Source: CAIWHR01 sp963830485 (GTDB lineage: Bacteria > Pseudomonadota > Gammaproteobacteria > Burkholderiales > Casimicrobiaceae). From it: 64,000 nucleotides of DNA. Position 1 is the first letter of the stretch. Each line of letters opens with the position of its first letter. Where the stretch lies: positions 15,546 through 79,545 of the forward strand of contig CAWHNE010000008.1 in assembly GCA_963830485.1 (NCBI GenBank), in the 5' to 3' direction. The notes beneath the pieces are model-generated. The model saw nothing but the letters and a program-made list of their open reading frames with translations, had not been told where the DNA came from and searched no databases. Shown here piece after piece: positions 17,604-28,121 of this stretch. A program made the position numbers and the translations under genes.

Positions 17604-20351
17604 TCACGACCGCGGCGTGCCGAACACCTGCGACCACAGCGCGGACACGGCGGCACGCCGTTCCCGCTGCGGGCCGGCGTCGACGCGCGCGTGCGGCGCA
17701 CCGGTGAGCCGCACCTGGTGCTGGAGCCGCCGGAATTCGCGATAGGCATCGGCGGCCGCGAGGCCGATCTCCGGCGGAACGAGGCCGAGCTCGCCGGCGA
17801 TGCGCAGGAGGGCGATGTTGCCGAGATTCTTCGTGAGCGCCGCGTGCTCGTGCGCGTGAGCGAGCACGAGGAACTGCACAGCGAATTCGACGTCGACCAT
17901 GCCGCCGGGATCGTGCTTCACGTCGAAGAGCGCGGTGCGGTTTGGGTGGCCAGCCGCCATTTTCCGGCGCATCTCGATCACCTCGGCCGCAAGGCGGGCG
18001 CGGTCGCGCGGCGTGCGCAGGATCGCGTCGCGCTCCGCCTCGAATGCGGCTCCGATCGTCGCGTCGCCGGCGACGAAGCGCGCGCGCGTCAGCGCCTGAT
18101 GCTCCCAGGTCCATGCCTGCTCCCGCTGGTAGCGGAGGAACGACGCGAGCGAAGATGCCATCAGGCCCGCGGCGCCGTCGGGGCGCAGCCGGACGTCGAT
18201 GTCGTAGAGGGTACCGGCGGCGGTGGTCGCAGTGAGCCACGTGATGAGCCGCTGCGCAAGCCGCGCGTAGCGCTCGGACGCTCCTTCGTCGCCGTCGTCG
18301 TGCAGGAACACGAGATCGAGGTCCGACGCGTAGCCCAGCTCCTTGCCGCCGAGCTTGCCGTAGCCCACGATCGCGAACTTCGGCGGCGCGTCGGCGCGTC
18401 CGCCCATCTGCGCCCAGACCGCGCCGAGCGCGGCGGCGAGGATCGCATCGGCGAGCGCGGAAAGATGATCCGCGAGCCGCTCCACCGTGAGGAGCCCGGC
18501 CAAGTCCTGCGCGAGGAGGCGAAAGGCATGCGCCTGCCGGAAATGGCGCAGCGCGTCCATCTGCCGCTCGGCGTCGCCCGCGTGGTCGCGCATGAGTAGC
18601 GAGAGCTCCGTGCGCCACGCGTCCCAGTCCGGCGGCGCGAGCAACACGCGCGCGTCGAGCAGCTCATCCAGGAGCAGCGGGTGCCGCGTCAGGTAATCAG
18701 CCGCCCAGCTCGACGCCCCCATGAGCTGCGCGAGGCGTGGCAGCACGGGCGGGTGCTCGGCCAGCAGGGCGAGATACGCGCTGCGCCGGCTGATCGCCTC
18801 GAGCAAGTCGAACAAACGCTGGAAGACCGTCTGGGGTCGCGCCGCGTCGGTACGCTCGGTGGCGGCGACGCGCAGGAGCTGGGGCACGAGATCGTCGACG
18901 CGCTGCTGCGATAGCGCCGGCAGCGCGACATAGCGGCTGCTCGCGCGCAGCCGGGCGAGCTCGGCGACGAGGCCCTCGGGGTCATCGAATCCCGCACGCG
19001 CAAGGGTGTCCCGCGCCGACGGGCCGCTCAGGTCACCACGCCACAGCGCCGCGAGGCGCGGGAGATCGGCCGCAGAGGCGTGCTCGCCGGCGGCGGATTT
19101 GCCCGCGCCATCGCCGTGATCGGCGGTCCCGCCGAAGGCCGCGTCGAACTGTGCACTCACCGCGTCGCGATGGGTGGCGAGTGCATGCTCGAATCCGCGC
19201 ATGTCGGCGAAGCCCGCGGCACGCGCAAGCGCCGCGCGCTCGTCCGGTTCCGCCGGCAGGACCTGCGTCTGCCGATCGTCGCGATACTGGAGACGGTGCT
19301 CGACGTTGCGCAGGAATTCGTAGGCGGCGGCAAGTGACGCGACGACAGCCTCGGACAGGAGTCCCCGTGCGGCGACGGCGGCGAGCGCCGCGCGCGTCGC
19401 ACGCACGCGGAGCGCGGGTTCGCGCCCGCCGCGCACGATCTGCAGAGCCTGCACGATGAACTCGATCTCGCGGATGCCACCCGGTCCGAGCTTCAGGTCC
19501 GGCGCGTAGTCGCGCCGCTTGACCTGCTCGCGGATCTGCCGGTGGATGTCGCGCAAGCCCTCGTAGGCGTCGTAGTCGAGGTACTTGCGGAAGACGAACG
19601 GGCTGACGTGCGCGAGAAGCTCGTCGTGGCGCTCGCCGGTCAGCGGCCGCGCCTTGAGCCATGCATAGCGCTCCCACGCGCGGCCTTGCGTGATCAGGTA
19701 CTGCTCGAGCGCCGCGAACGGAACGGTGATCGGTCCGCTCTCGCCATAGGGCCGCAGCCGCATGTCGACACGGAAGACGAAGCCGTCGGCCGTCACGTCG
19801 CCGAGCGCGCCGATCACCCGCCGGCCGAGGTTGTCGAAGAACTCGCGATTGGACACTGGCCGCGCGCCGTCGGTCTCGCCGTCGTCGGGATAAACGAACA
19901 CGAGGTCGACATCGGAGGAGACGTTGAGCTCCTCGCCGCCCAGCTTCCCCATGCCGATGACGACGAGCCGCTGCACGACGCCACGGTCGTCGCGCGGCTC
20001 ACCGTGGATGGCCGCGAGCGCCGCATGGTGGGCGGCGACCGCCGCGGCAATCGTCGTCTCCGCGAGTGCCGTCATCGTCGCGCAGACTTCCGCCAGGTCG
20101 GCTCGGCCGGTGAGATCGCGTGCGAGCGTGCGCAGCATCGTGCGCCGGCGCAGCGTCCGCAGCGCGGCCGCAAGCCGCGGGCCCTCGGCAGCGGCGACGG
20201 CCTCGGCCAGGGCCGCGTCGAGCTCGGTGCGGAAGGGCGGAACCTCTAGATGCGCCGCGAGCCACTCGCGGTCGCCGGGATGCGCGGCGAGCGCATGCGT
20301 CGCGAAACGGCTGTAGGCGAGGGCGGCGGAGAGATCGGGAGGGAGGGTCAT
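17604..20351 (-). CDS. glnE: Bifunctional glutamine synthetase adenylyltransferase/deadenylase
   Basis: GlnE adenylylates and deadenylylates glutamine synthetase in response to P-II (glnB, also in this window) and glutamine. The 915-residue protein is full length and unbroken. Two nucleotidyltransferase domains are visible: the N-terminal deadenylase motif GMGKLGGEELNVSSDVDLVF near residue 133, and the C-terminal adenylylase motif GYGKLGGKELGYASDLDLVF near 663. Each has the G(G/S)x-DxD metal ligands and is followed by its helical domain. The start ATG 20351 faces yhdP, and the two genes are divergent with 80 bp between start codons. Confidence 0.97.
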   Translation of the reverse strand: MTLPPDLSAALAYSRFATHALAAHPGDREWLAAHLEVPPFRTELDAALAEAVAAAEGPRLAAALRTLRRRTMLRTLARDLTGRADLAEVCATMTALAETTIAAAVAAHHAALAAIHGEPRDDRGVVQRLVVIGMGKLGGEELNVSSDVDLVFVYPDDGETDGARPVSNREFFDNLGRRVIGALGDVTADGFVFRVDMRLRPYGESGPITVPFAALEQYLITQGRAWERYAWLKARPLTGERHDELLAHVSPFVFRKYLDYDAYEGLRDIHRQIREQVKRRDYAPDLKLGPGGIREIEFIVQALQIVRGGREPALRVRATRAALAAVAARGLLSEAVVASLAAAYEFLRNVEHRLQYRDDRQTQVLPAEPDERAALARAAGFADMRGFEHALATHRDAVSAQFDAAFGGTADHGDGAGKSAAGEHASAADLPRLAALWRGDLSGPSARDTLARAGFDDPEGLVAELARLRASSRYVALPALSQQRVDDLVPQLLRVAATERTDAARPQTVFQRLFDLLEAISRRSAYLALLAEHPPVLPRLAQLMGASSWAADYLTRHPLLLDELLDARVLLAPPDWDAWRTELSLLMRDHAGDAERQMDALRHFRQAHAFRLLAQDLAGLLTVERLADHLSALADAILAAALGAVWAQMGGRADAPPKFAIVGYGKLGGKELGYASDLDLVFLHDDGDEGASERYARLAQRLITWLTATTAAGTLYDIDVRLRPDGAAGLMASSLASFLRYQREQAWTWEHQALTRARFVAGDATIGAAFEAERDAILRTPRDRARLAAEVIEMRRKMAAGHPNRTALFDVKHDPGGMVDVEFAVQFLVLAHAHEHAALTKNLGNIALLRIAGELGLVPPEIGLAAADAYREFRRLQHQVRLTGAPHARVDAGPQRERRAAVSALWSQVFGTPRS

Positions 20352-20406
20352 GCGAGGCGCATTCGTTCGCGCTTCCGGCGGAGCGAGACGAGGCGCGAGT
20401 ATCCGC

Positions 20407-20430
20407 TACAATGGAAAGGTACCCTTCCAT
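20407..20430 (+). promoter_or_regulatory. -10 box and 20-bp near-palindrome before yhdP
   Basis: TACAAT (20407-20412, context GCTACAATGG) is a good -10 match. It overlaps a near-perfect palindrome at 20411-20430 (ATGGAAAGGTACCCTTCCAT, one mismatched pair) that ends just before ATG 20432. The palindrome could be an operator or an RNA hairpin hiding the start. An ATG at 20411 is in frame. Confidence 0.4.
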
Positions 20431-20431
20431 T

Positions 20432-23400
20432 ATGCCTTCCGCGCGCCGTCCTCTTCGCGCCCGGGGCGCCGTTCGGCCCAGGCTGCGCCGACTCGCGCGC
20501 CTCGCGGGCGTCGTCGTCGTTTCGGGCTTCGCGCTGTTCGCGCTCGTGCTGCTCGGGGTGCGCTTCATCGCGTTTCCGCGGATCGAGGCCTATCGCGACA
20601 CGCTGATTGCAACGCTCTCGGCGCAGCTCGGCGAACGCGTGGAGATCGACGCACTCACGACCGGTTGGGATGGCTGGAATCCCAAGCTCGTCGTGACGGG
20701 GCTCCGCGTGCTCGATCGCGCGCGCGCGAGCGACGTGCCGCTGGTCGAGCTGCCCGAGGTCGATCTCGTCGTCGCGTGGACATCGCTGCCACTCTTGGAG
20801 CTCCGCGTGAAGGAGCTCGCGATCGAACGGCCGCGGCTCGCGATCCGCCGCGACCGCGCGGGCCTGATCCACGTCGGCGGCCTCGAATTCGATCCCGAGC
20901 ACGACGATGGCCGTCTGACGGGTTGGATCCTCCGCCAGCGGCAGATCGTGATCCGCGACGCGCTCGTCACGTGGAACGACGACCTGCGCAACGCGCCGCA
21001 GCTCGTCCTCGACCGCGTGCAGCTCCGGCTGGAAAACCGGTTCGGACGCCACCGCTTCGGCATCGCCGGCACGCCCCCCGCCGACATCGCCGCGCCGCTC
21101 GACATGCGCGGCGACGTGAAGGGCGGCTCGCTCCGCGACTGGCAGCGGGCGGAGGGCCGTCTCTACGTGCGGCTCGACTATGCGGACGTCGAGGCATGGC
21201 GCGAATGGCTGCCGTTGCCGCCGGCGATCGCCAAGGGCAAGGGAGCGTTGCGGGTGTGGTTCGACTTCGCCCACGGCGAAGCGCGCGAGATCGTTGCCGA
21301 CCTCGAGCTCGCCGACGCACGGGTGCGCCTCGACGACAAGCTGCCCGCTCTCGATCTCGCGCACCTGTCGGGACGCGCCGGCTGGCGCAACGCGCCGCCG
21401 CAGATGGACGTGTTTGCACGCGACCTCTCGTTCGTCACCACGGCGGGGGCACGCCTCGAGCCCGCCACGTTCACGTTCTCGCTGCGCGAGACCACAGCCG
21501 ATCGCCCCGGAGGCGGTAGCTTCGAGTTCGACCGCGTTCAGCTCGAGCCGCTGCGCGACATCGCGGCGTACCTGCCGCTGTCCGGGCGCTGGCGGGCCGA
21601 CCTCGCACGCTACGCGCCGCGCGGCATGCTCTCGCGCGGACGACTGAAGTGGGAGGGACCGGCCGAATCGCCGACCGCCTTCGACGCCGCGGCGGAATTC
21701 GCGCAGCTGGGCGTGGTCGCGCAGGACACGTTCCCCGGCGCGAGCGGATTGTCGGGCAGCTTCGCGGCGAGGGAGAAGGGCGGCGAGGTCAAGCTCGCGA
21801 CACGTGGTGGCGCCCTCGAATTGCCGCGAGTGTTCGCGGCGCCGATTCCGTTCGACACGCTGCAGGGCGCGGTGCGGTGGGACCGCGTCGCCGATCGCGT
21901 CCGCGTCGACCTCCAGCGGCTCGAGTTCACGAACGCGCACGCGGCGGGCCACGTGGCCGGAACGTATCGTACGGCGCCGCAGGGGCCCGGGGAAATCGAC
22001 GTGACGGCGCAACTCACCCGCGCCGACCCGGCGCAGATCTATCGCTACCTGCCGCACGCCGTCGGCGAGCCGACGCGCGACTGGGTCCAGCGATCGCTCG
22101 TTCGCGGAGAGGTGACCGAAGCGCGGCTCAAACTCGCCGGCGATCTCGCGCGGTTCCCATTCGCCGACGGCAAGTCGGGTCAGTTCATCGTCACGGCGAA
22201 GGGGCGCGGGGTCACGCTCGACTACGCGCCGCGCTGGCCGGCCGTCGAGGGGATCGACGGCGAGCTCCGGTTCGAGGGCGCGTCGATGACGATCGACGCG
22301 GCGCGGGGGCGGATGTTCGGCGCCCAGTTCGGCAAGACGCGCGCGGCGATCGCCGACGTGCGCGGCGGGGCGCCGAAGCTCACCATCGACGGCACGGCGA
22401 CGGGCCCGCTCGCGGACTTCCTTCGCTTCGTCCGCGAGAGCCCGGTCGACGCGATGACCGGCCAGTTCACCGAGGACGCCGAAGCGGCCGGCAACGCGGG
22501 GCTCGTGCTGCACCTCGAGCTCGCGCTCGGCAAGTGGGAGCAAAGCCGCGTGGCGGGCGAACTCGCGTTCGCGAACGGGCAGGTCGGGTTCCCGGGCATG
22601 CCGCGGCTCACGCAGCTCAACGGCAAGGTCGCGTTTACCGAAGCGGACGTCCGAGCGCGCGACGTGACCGCCGAGATGGCCGGCGGCCCGGCGAAGTTCG
22701 CGATCGCGAGTGCGGACGGACGGGTGCGGCTTTCGGGGGCCGGCACCGCGAATCTCGCGTCGCTGCGTCGCGAGGTCGCCACGCCGTTCGCCGCACGGCT
22801 GTCCGGGACCACCGACTGGGGTGTCGTCGTCAGTGTGCGCCCCGATTCTTCGACTTGGGTATTCGAGAGCACGCTCAAGGGCGCGGCGATCGACCTGCCG
22901 GCGCCGCTAGGCAAGGCGGCCGCCGAGAACGTGCCGCTCAAGGTCGAGCTGCGCGACGACGTCGCGCACCCCGATGAAGACGTCGTCGAAGTCAACTACG
23001 GCCGCACGATGCAGGTCGCCGTGCATCGCCGACAGCAGGGACGCGAGATGCGGGTCGACCGCGCGTTGGCCGTGCTCGGACGGGCCGCAGGCGCGGGCGA
23101 AGCGCTCCGCGCCGAGCGTCCGGGCATCTGGGTGCGCGGTGAGCTGCCCGCGCTCAACCTCGACGACTGGCTCGCGCTGCGTGCGCGCAACGCGGGCGTG
23201 CCCGCCCGCGACGCCGACGCCGACGAGATAAGGCTGGGCGGCGTCGATCTCGACGTCGCCGCGCTCGAGCTCTTCGGCCGCCGGTTCAGCGATTTCAAGG
23301 TCGTCGCACGCCGCACGCAGGAGGACTGGAAGCTCGAGATCAAGGGCCGCGACGTCGCGGGGACGGCGGCGTGGTCCGCGCCGGGAAGCGACGCGCCCAA

Positions 23401-24394
23401 TGGCCGCATCGTCGCGCGCCTGTCGCGTTTCGCGATGCCCGCTGCGGGCGAGCTGCCACCGTCGAGCGGCGCGGACAAGTCAGTCGATGCGAAGCCCGCG
23501 CCCGGGCCGGTGGACCCGTGGCCGGAGCTCGACATTGCCGCCGACAGCTTCGTGTCGAAGGGCCGCGATCTGGGCCAGCTCGAGCTCGTCGCGAAGCCCC
23601 GCGGCGCGGAGTGGCGCATCGAACGGCTCGCGCTGTCGAACGAGGCGGGCCGGATCGACGCGAACGGCGCGTGGCGTGGCCAGGGGCGCCAGCAGCAGAC
23701 GAAGCTCGACGTCGCGCTGGACGTGAAGGACGCTGGCGCGTTCCTCGCGCGCTTCGGCTTTCCCGAGGGGATCAAGGCCGCGCCGACCACGATCCGCGGT
23801 CAGCTCGGCTGGGCGGGCTCGCCGGCGGAATTCGACATCCCGTCGCTCGCGGGGACGCTCAAGGTCAACGTAGGCCAGGGCCGCTTCACGAAGATCGAGC
23901 CCGGATTCGGCAAGCTGCTCGGCGTCCTGTCGCTCCAGTCGCTGCCGCGGCGGATGACGCTCGACTTCCAGGACGTCTTCAGCGAGGGCTTCGCGTTCGA
24001 CGACATCACTGGCGATGTCCGCATTGCGAGCGGCGTGATGACCACGGACAGCCTGAAGCTCGTCGGGCCCGCGGCCAAAGTCGAGATCGCCGGCGACGCC
24101 GATCTGGCCAAGGAGACGCAGCGGCTCACTGTGCACGTGCAGCCGTCGCTGTCTGGAGGCGTGTCGGCCGGGGCGGCGCTGCTGTTTCTCGCGAACCCGC
24201 TGGTCGGCGCCGCCGTCGGCGCGGGCTCGCTGCTCGCGCAAAGCGTGCTCAAGGATCCTCTCGAGCAGCTGTTCAGCTACCAATACACGGTGACCGGCGG
24301 CTGGTCCGACCCCATCGTCACGCGCACCGGGACCGCGACCGCGAGCGTGGCGCCGGGCACGCCGGGTGCGCGCGTGGAGGGGCTGACCCGATGA
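20432..24394 (+). CDS. yhdP: AsmA-like / TamB-type protein YhdP
   Basis: YhdP is one of the large AsmA-like proteins thought to carry phospholipids between inner and outer membranes. The 1320-residue product has a basic N-terminus, one membrane segment at about 27-48 (VVVVSGFALFALVLLGVRFI), then a long periplasmic beta-rich region. It ends in the conserved C-terminal block FGKLLGVLSLQSLPRRMTLD, FQDVFSEGFAFDDITGD and LLFLANPLVGAAVGAGSLLA. I choose ATG 20432; in-frame ATG 20411 would add MERYPSI. The stop overlaps the next start (ATGA). The place beside glnE and a Nit1-like gene is typical of betaproteobacteria. Confidence 0.93.
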   Translation: MPSARRPLRARGAVRPRLRRLARLAGVVVVSGFALFALVLLGVRFIAFPRIEAYRDTLIATLSAQLGERVEIDALTTGWDGWNPKLVVTGLRVLDRARASDVPLVELPEVDLVVAWTSLPLLELRVKELAIERPRLAIRRDRAGLIHVGGLEFDPEHDDGRLTGWILRQRQIVIRDALVTWNDDLRNAPQLVLDRVQLRLENRFGRHRFGIAGTPPADIAAPLDMRGDVKGGSLRDWQRAEGRLYVRLDYADVEAWREWLPLPPAIAKGKGALRVWFDFAHGEAREIVADLELADARVRLDDKLPALDLAHLSGRAGWRNAPPQMDVFARDLSFVTTAGARLEPATFTFSLRETTADRPGGGSFEFDRVQLEPLRDIAAYLPLSGRWRADLARYAPRGMLSRGRLKWEGPAESPTAFDAAAEFAQLGVVAQDTFPGASGLSGSFAAREKGGEVKLATRGGALELPRVFAAPIPFDTLQGAVRWDRVADRVRVDLQRLEFTNAHAAGHVAGTYRTAPQGPGEIDVTAQLTRADPAQIYRYLPHAVGEPTRDWVQRSLVRGEVTEARLKLAGDLARFPFADGKSGQFIVTAKGRGVTLDYAPRWPAVEGIDGELRFEGASMTIDAARGRMFGAQFGKTRAAIADVRGGAPKLTIDGTATGPLADFLRFVRESPVDAMTGQFTEDAEAAGNAGLVLHLELALGKWEQSRVAGELAFANGQVGFPGMPRLTQLNGKVAFTEADVRARDVTAEMAGGPAKFAIASADGRVRLSGAGTANLASLRREVATPFAARLSGTTDWGVVVSVRPDSSTWVFESTLKGAAIDLPAPLGKAAAENVPLKVELRDDVAHPDEDVVEVNYGRTMQVAVHRRQQGREMRVDRALAVLGRAAGAGEALRAERPGIWVRGELPALNLDDWLALRARNAGVPARDADADEIRLGGVDLDVAALELFGRRFSDFKVVARRTQEDWKLEIKGRDVAGTAAWSAPGSDAPNGRIVARLSRFAMPAAGELPPSSGADKSVDAKPAPGPVDPWPELDIAADSFVSKGRDLGQLELVAKPRGAEWRIERLALSNEAGRIDANGAWRGQGRQQQTKLDVALDVKDAGAFLARFGFPEGIKAAPTTIRGQLGWAGSPAEFDIPSLAGTLKVNVGQGRFTKIEPGFGKLLGVLSLQSLPRRMTLDFQDVFSEGFAFDDITGDVRIASGVMTTDSLKLVGPAAKVEIAGDADLAKETQRLTVHVQPSLSGGVSAGAALLFLANPLVGAAVGAGSLLAQSVLKDPLEQLFSYQYTVTGGWSDPIVTRTGTATASVAPGTPGARVEGLTR

Positions 24395-25251
24395 CGGCGC
24401 GGCGTGCGCGGCCGCGGCTCGCCGTGACGCTCGCGTCTGTGGCCACGCGGCAGCCCTTCCGGGTCGCCGCCGTGCAGATGGTTTCGGGCGGCGACGTCGC
24501 GGCGAATCTCGCGGTCGCCGCACCGCTGATCGAGGAGGCAGTGACCGCCGGGGCGCGGCTCGTTGTGCTGCCCGAGTATTTCGGCATCTTCGGTGCTCGC
24601 GCCACCGATAAGGTCGCGGTCCGCGAACCCCCCGGCAAGGGCGACCAGCAGGCGTTCCTCGCGCGCGAAGCGCGCCAACACGGGATCTGGCTCGTCGGTG
24701 GGACCGTGCCCCTGGCCTGCGCGGACCCCGGCCGCGTGCGCAGCGCGTCCCTCGTCTATGGCCCGGACGGCACACGCGTTGCGCGGTACGACAAGATCCA
24801 CCTCTTCGCGTTCGCGCGAGGCGAGGAGCGCTACGACGAGGGGCGCACTATCGAACCGGGCGAGAAGCCCGTCGCGCTGACGCTGCCCTGCGGGCGCGTC
24901 GCGCTCTCCGTGTGCTACGACCTGCGTTTTCCCGAGCTGTATCGCGGGTTTCGCGATCTTGCGCTCATCGTCGTGCCGTCGGCTTTCACAGCGACCACCG
25001 GCGCCGCCCACTGGCATCTGCTGCTGCGTGCCCGCGCGGTCGAGAACCAATGTTACGTCCTTGCCGCCGCCCAGGGTGGGACGCATCCGGGCGGGCGGCG
25101 CACCTACGGCCACTCGGTGCTGATCGACCCGTGGGGCCGGATCGTGGTCGAGCGCGAGGAAGGGCCCGGCATCGTCGTGGGCGACGTCGACCCCGCGCGC
25201 ATCGCCGAAGTGCGCGCGGAGCTGCCCGCGCTCTCACACCGCGTGCTCTAG
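24391..25251 (+). CDS. Carbon-nitrogen hydrolase, Nit1-like (deaminated glutathione amidase)
   Basis: This nitrilase-superfamily enzyme is closest to Nit1/YbeM, which hydrolyses deaminated glutathione as metabolite repair. The catalytic triad is visible as Glu62 (LVVLPEYFGIFG), Lys135 (ARYDKIHLFAF) and Cys175 (LSVCYDLRFPELYR). The late block RARAVENQCYVLAAAQGGTH and GHSVLIDPWGRIV are typical. The first 20 residues are an extension before QPFRVAAVQM. ATG 24391 overlaps the yhdP stop, so both are translated from one message. Confidence 0.9.
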   Translation: MTARRARPRLAVTLASVATRQPFRVAAVQMVSGGDVAANLAVAAPLIEEAVTAGARLVVLPEYFGIFGARATDKVAVREPPGKGDQQAFLAREARQHGIWLVGGTVPLACADPGRVRSASLVYGPDGTRVARYDKIHLFAFARGEERYDEGRTIEPGEKPVALTLPCGRVALSVCYDLRFPELYRGFRDLALIVVPSAFTATTGAAHWHLLLRARAVENQCYVLAAAQGGTHPGGRRTYGHSVLIDPWGRIVVEREEGPGIVVGDVDPARIAEVRAELPALSHRVL

Positions 25252-25256
25252 CAGCC

Positions 25257-25769
25257 GTGCAGCCGACCGATCTCGCGGTCCCGGTCGAGGCGCGCCACTT
25301 CGAGGACTACGTTCCGGGCGCGGTCTGCGTCTACGGCGCGATCGCGATCACCGAGGAATCGATCGTCGAGTTCGCGCGGCGCTACGATCCGCAGCCGATC
25401 CACACCGACCCCGACGCCGCGCCGCACGGACCGTTTGGCGGGCTGATCGCGAGCGGCTGGCACACGATCGCCCTCGTGATGCGCGTGCTCGTCGAGCGTT
25501 ACCTGTCGCACGTCGCGGCCCTCGTGTCGCCCGGGATCGACGAGCTGCGGTGGACGCTGCCGGTCCGCCCCGGCGACGTCTTGTCCGTGCGGGTTACCGT
25601 GCTCGAGGCAAGCGTCTCGCGCTCGAAGCCCGATCGCGGGCTCGTCCGCACCTTCGTCGAGGCCGTCAACCAGCGCGACGAGGTCGTGCTGACGATGAAG
25701 GCGATGAATTTCATTCAGCGACGCGAGTGGCGAGCCGATTCGGCCTCCGCGCCGACGAGTCCTTCGTGA
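25257..25769 (+). CDS. MaoC-like (R)-hydratase, hot-dog fold
   Basis: The 170-residue product has the MaoC dehydratase fold, which adds water to enoyl-thioesters or binds acyl groups. HFEDYVPGAVCVYGAIAITE leads into the hydratase 2 motif region FARRYDPQPIHTDPDAAPHG, with the catalytic Asp/His pair in YDPQPIHTD, and then FGGLIASGWHTIALVMR. The start GTG 25257, 5 bp after the previous stop, is the best fit because no ATG is near. The last 15 or so residues (RREWRADSASAPTSPS) come from the edge of a dispersed repeat copy. The physiological substrate is unknown. Confidence 0.85.
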   Translation: MQPTDLAVPVEARHFEDYVPGAVCVYGAIAITEESIVEFARRYDPQPIHTDPDAAPHGPFGGLIASGWHTIALVMRVLVERYLSHVAALVSPGIDELRWTLPVRPGDVLSVRVTVLEASVSRSKPDRGLVRTFVEAVNQRDEVVLTMKAMNFIQRREWRADSASAPTSPS

Positions 25770-25960
25770 CGCCGAGGCGTCGGCCTCCGAACGCGCGCCC
25801 GATCGCTCGCATCCCCAACCAGGCTTGGGGCCCCTGCTCGCCGGTCGCGTGTTCCCCCGGGCGCGTAGCGCCGAGGGGGAGCGAGCGATCACGAGTCGTC
25901 GCAGCGGCCGATGGCTAGCCGCAACAGTGTGCTTGGCGGTGCGGAGGCCGCCAACCGAGC
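25725..25960. repeat. Dispersed hairpin repeat, copy 2 (two modules)
   Basis: The first module is inverted: hairpin CCCCAA / TTGGGG at 25813-25830, followed by GCCCCTGCTCGCCGGTCGC, the complement of the usual left flank. The second is direct: CCCCCGGGCGC-GTA-GCGCCGAGGGGG at 25854-25879, followed by GAGCGAGCGATCACGAGT. GCGGAGGCCG occurs at 25941-25950. The repeat supplies the MaoC C-terminus and fills most of the gap to asnS. Confidence 0.75.
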
Positions 25961-25976
25961 GCAGACGACCGCCGTT

Positions 25977-25982
25977 TACAAT
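25977..25982 (+). promoter_or_regulatory. -10 element of asnS
   Basis: TACAAT lies 43 bp before ATG 26025, just outside repeat copy 2. No convincing -35 hexamer is visible. Confidence 0.35.
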
Positions 25983-26024
25983 ACGGCCCGCGCCGGCAGG
26001 GGCCGGCTTCCGACGAGCGTAGCG

Positions 26025-27425
<1,401 letters not shown>

Positions 27426-27431
27426 CCAACG

Positions 27432-28109
27432 TCACGCGCCCCGCAGCAATACCAGGACCGCCCCGCCGCCGCCGGAGTGGCGTGGCGCTTCGCAATAGGC
27501 GAGCACGTCGTCCCACTGCGAAAGCCACTTGCGGACCTTGCCCTTGAGCACGGGCTCGCGGTTGGGGGAGGTGAGGCCCTTGCCGTGTATGACGCGGACG
27601 CAGCGATAGCCGCGTGCGCGCGCATCGTCCAGGAAATCGGCGAGTGCGTCGTGCGCTTCGTCAGCCGTGTGGCCGTGCAGGTCGATTTCGCCCTGCACCG
27701 CCCAGTGTCCGCGCCGGAGTCGGGCGAGCACGTCGGTGCCGAGACCCCGGCGGACGAACGTCTGGCTGGCCTCGTGCTCCTGGCCCACGTCCCAGCTATC
27801 CGGAGAGGGCTCCGTGCCAAACTTCGAGGCGGCGAGCGCGTCGGCGTCGTCGGCGATGCGCTGGCGCGCGATCGGCGCCGCGCGAGGCTTCGCGTGCGCG
27901 GCACGCTTCGACGGGGCGAGCCGTTCGACGTCGGCGAACACCTTGGCGAGGTCCAGGTCGCCGTCGGCGTGCTTGCCGGCCGCGATGGCTCTGCGCGGTG
28001 ACGACGCGGCGCGGGCCGGCGCCGGTTTCGTCGCCTCGACCCGCAACGGTTCGCCCGTTTTCACGCGGGCGTGGTCCAGGAGCCGCTTGAGCTCCGAGAG
28101 CTTCGCCAT
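27432..28109 (-). CDS. Smr/MutS2-type endonuclease domain protein
   Basis: The 225-residue protein carries a C-terminal Smr domain: IDLHGHTADEAHDALADFLD, VRVIHGKGLTS and VLVLLRG. The DLHG and HGKG motifs are those of Smr endonucleases such as E. coli SmrA/SmrB. The first 110 residues are charged and poorly conserved (KAFADVERLAP-type helix near residue 60), which is usual for stand-alone Smr proteins. Proteins of this type have been linked to ribosome rescue and mRNA cleavage, but the role here is inferred only by family. It is convergent with asnS, 6 bp away, and follows trxB by 12 bp. Confidence 0.88.
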   Translation of the reverse strand: MAKLSELKRLLDHARVKTGEPLRVEATKPAPARAASSPRRAIAAGKHADGDLDLAKVFADVERLAPSKRAAHAKPRAAPIARQRIADDADALAASKFGTEPSPDSWDVGQEHEASQTFVRRGLGTDVLARLRRGHWAVQGEIDLHGHTADEAHDALADFLDDARARGYRCVRVIHGKGLTSPNREPVLKGKVRKWLSQWDDVLAYCEAPRHSGGGGAVLVLLRGA

Positions 28110-28121
28110 GGTCGACTGGGG

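Noticed and set aside
20348..22543. 731-aa minus-strand ORF opposite yhdP
   Set aside because: Arg/Glu/Val-rich antisense product typical of a high-GC shadow frame; yhdP on the other strand has clear family blocks.
25911..26024. In-frame N-terminal extension of AsnRS from 25911
   Set aside because: These 38 codons overlap the repeat and the predicted -10 element, and AsnRS similarity starts at MSRLSCSDILAG.
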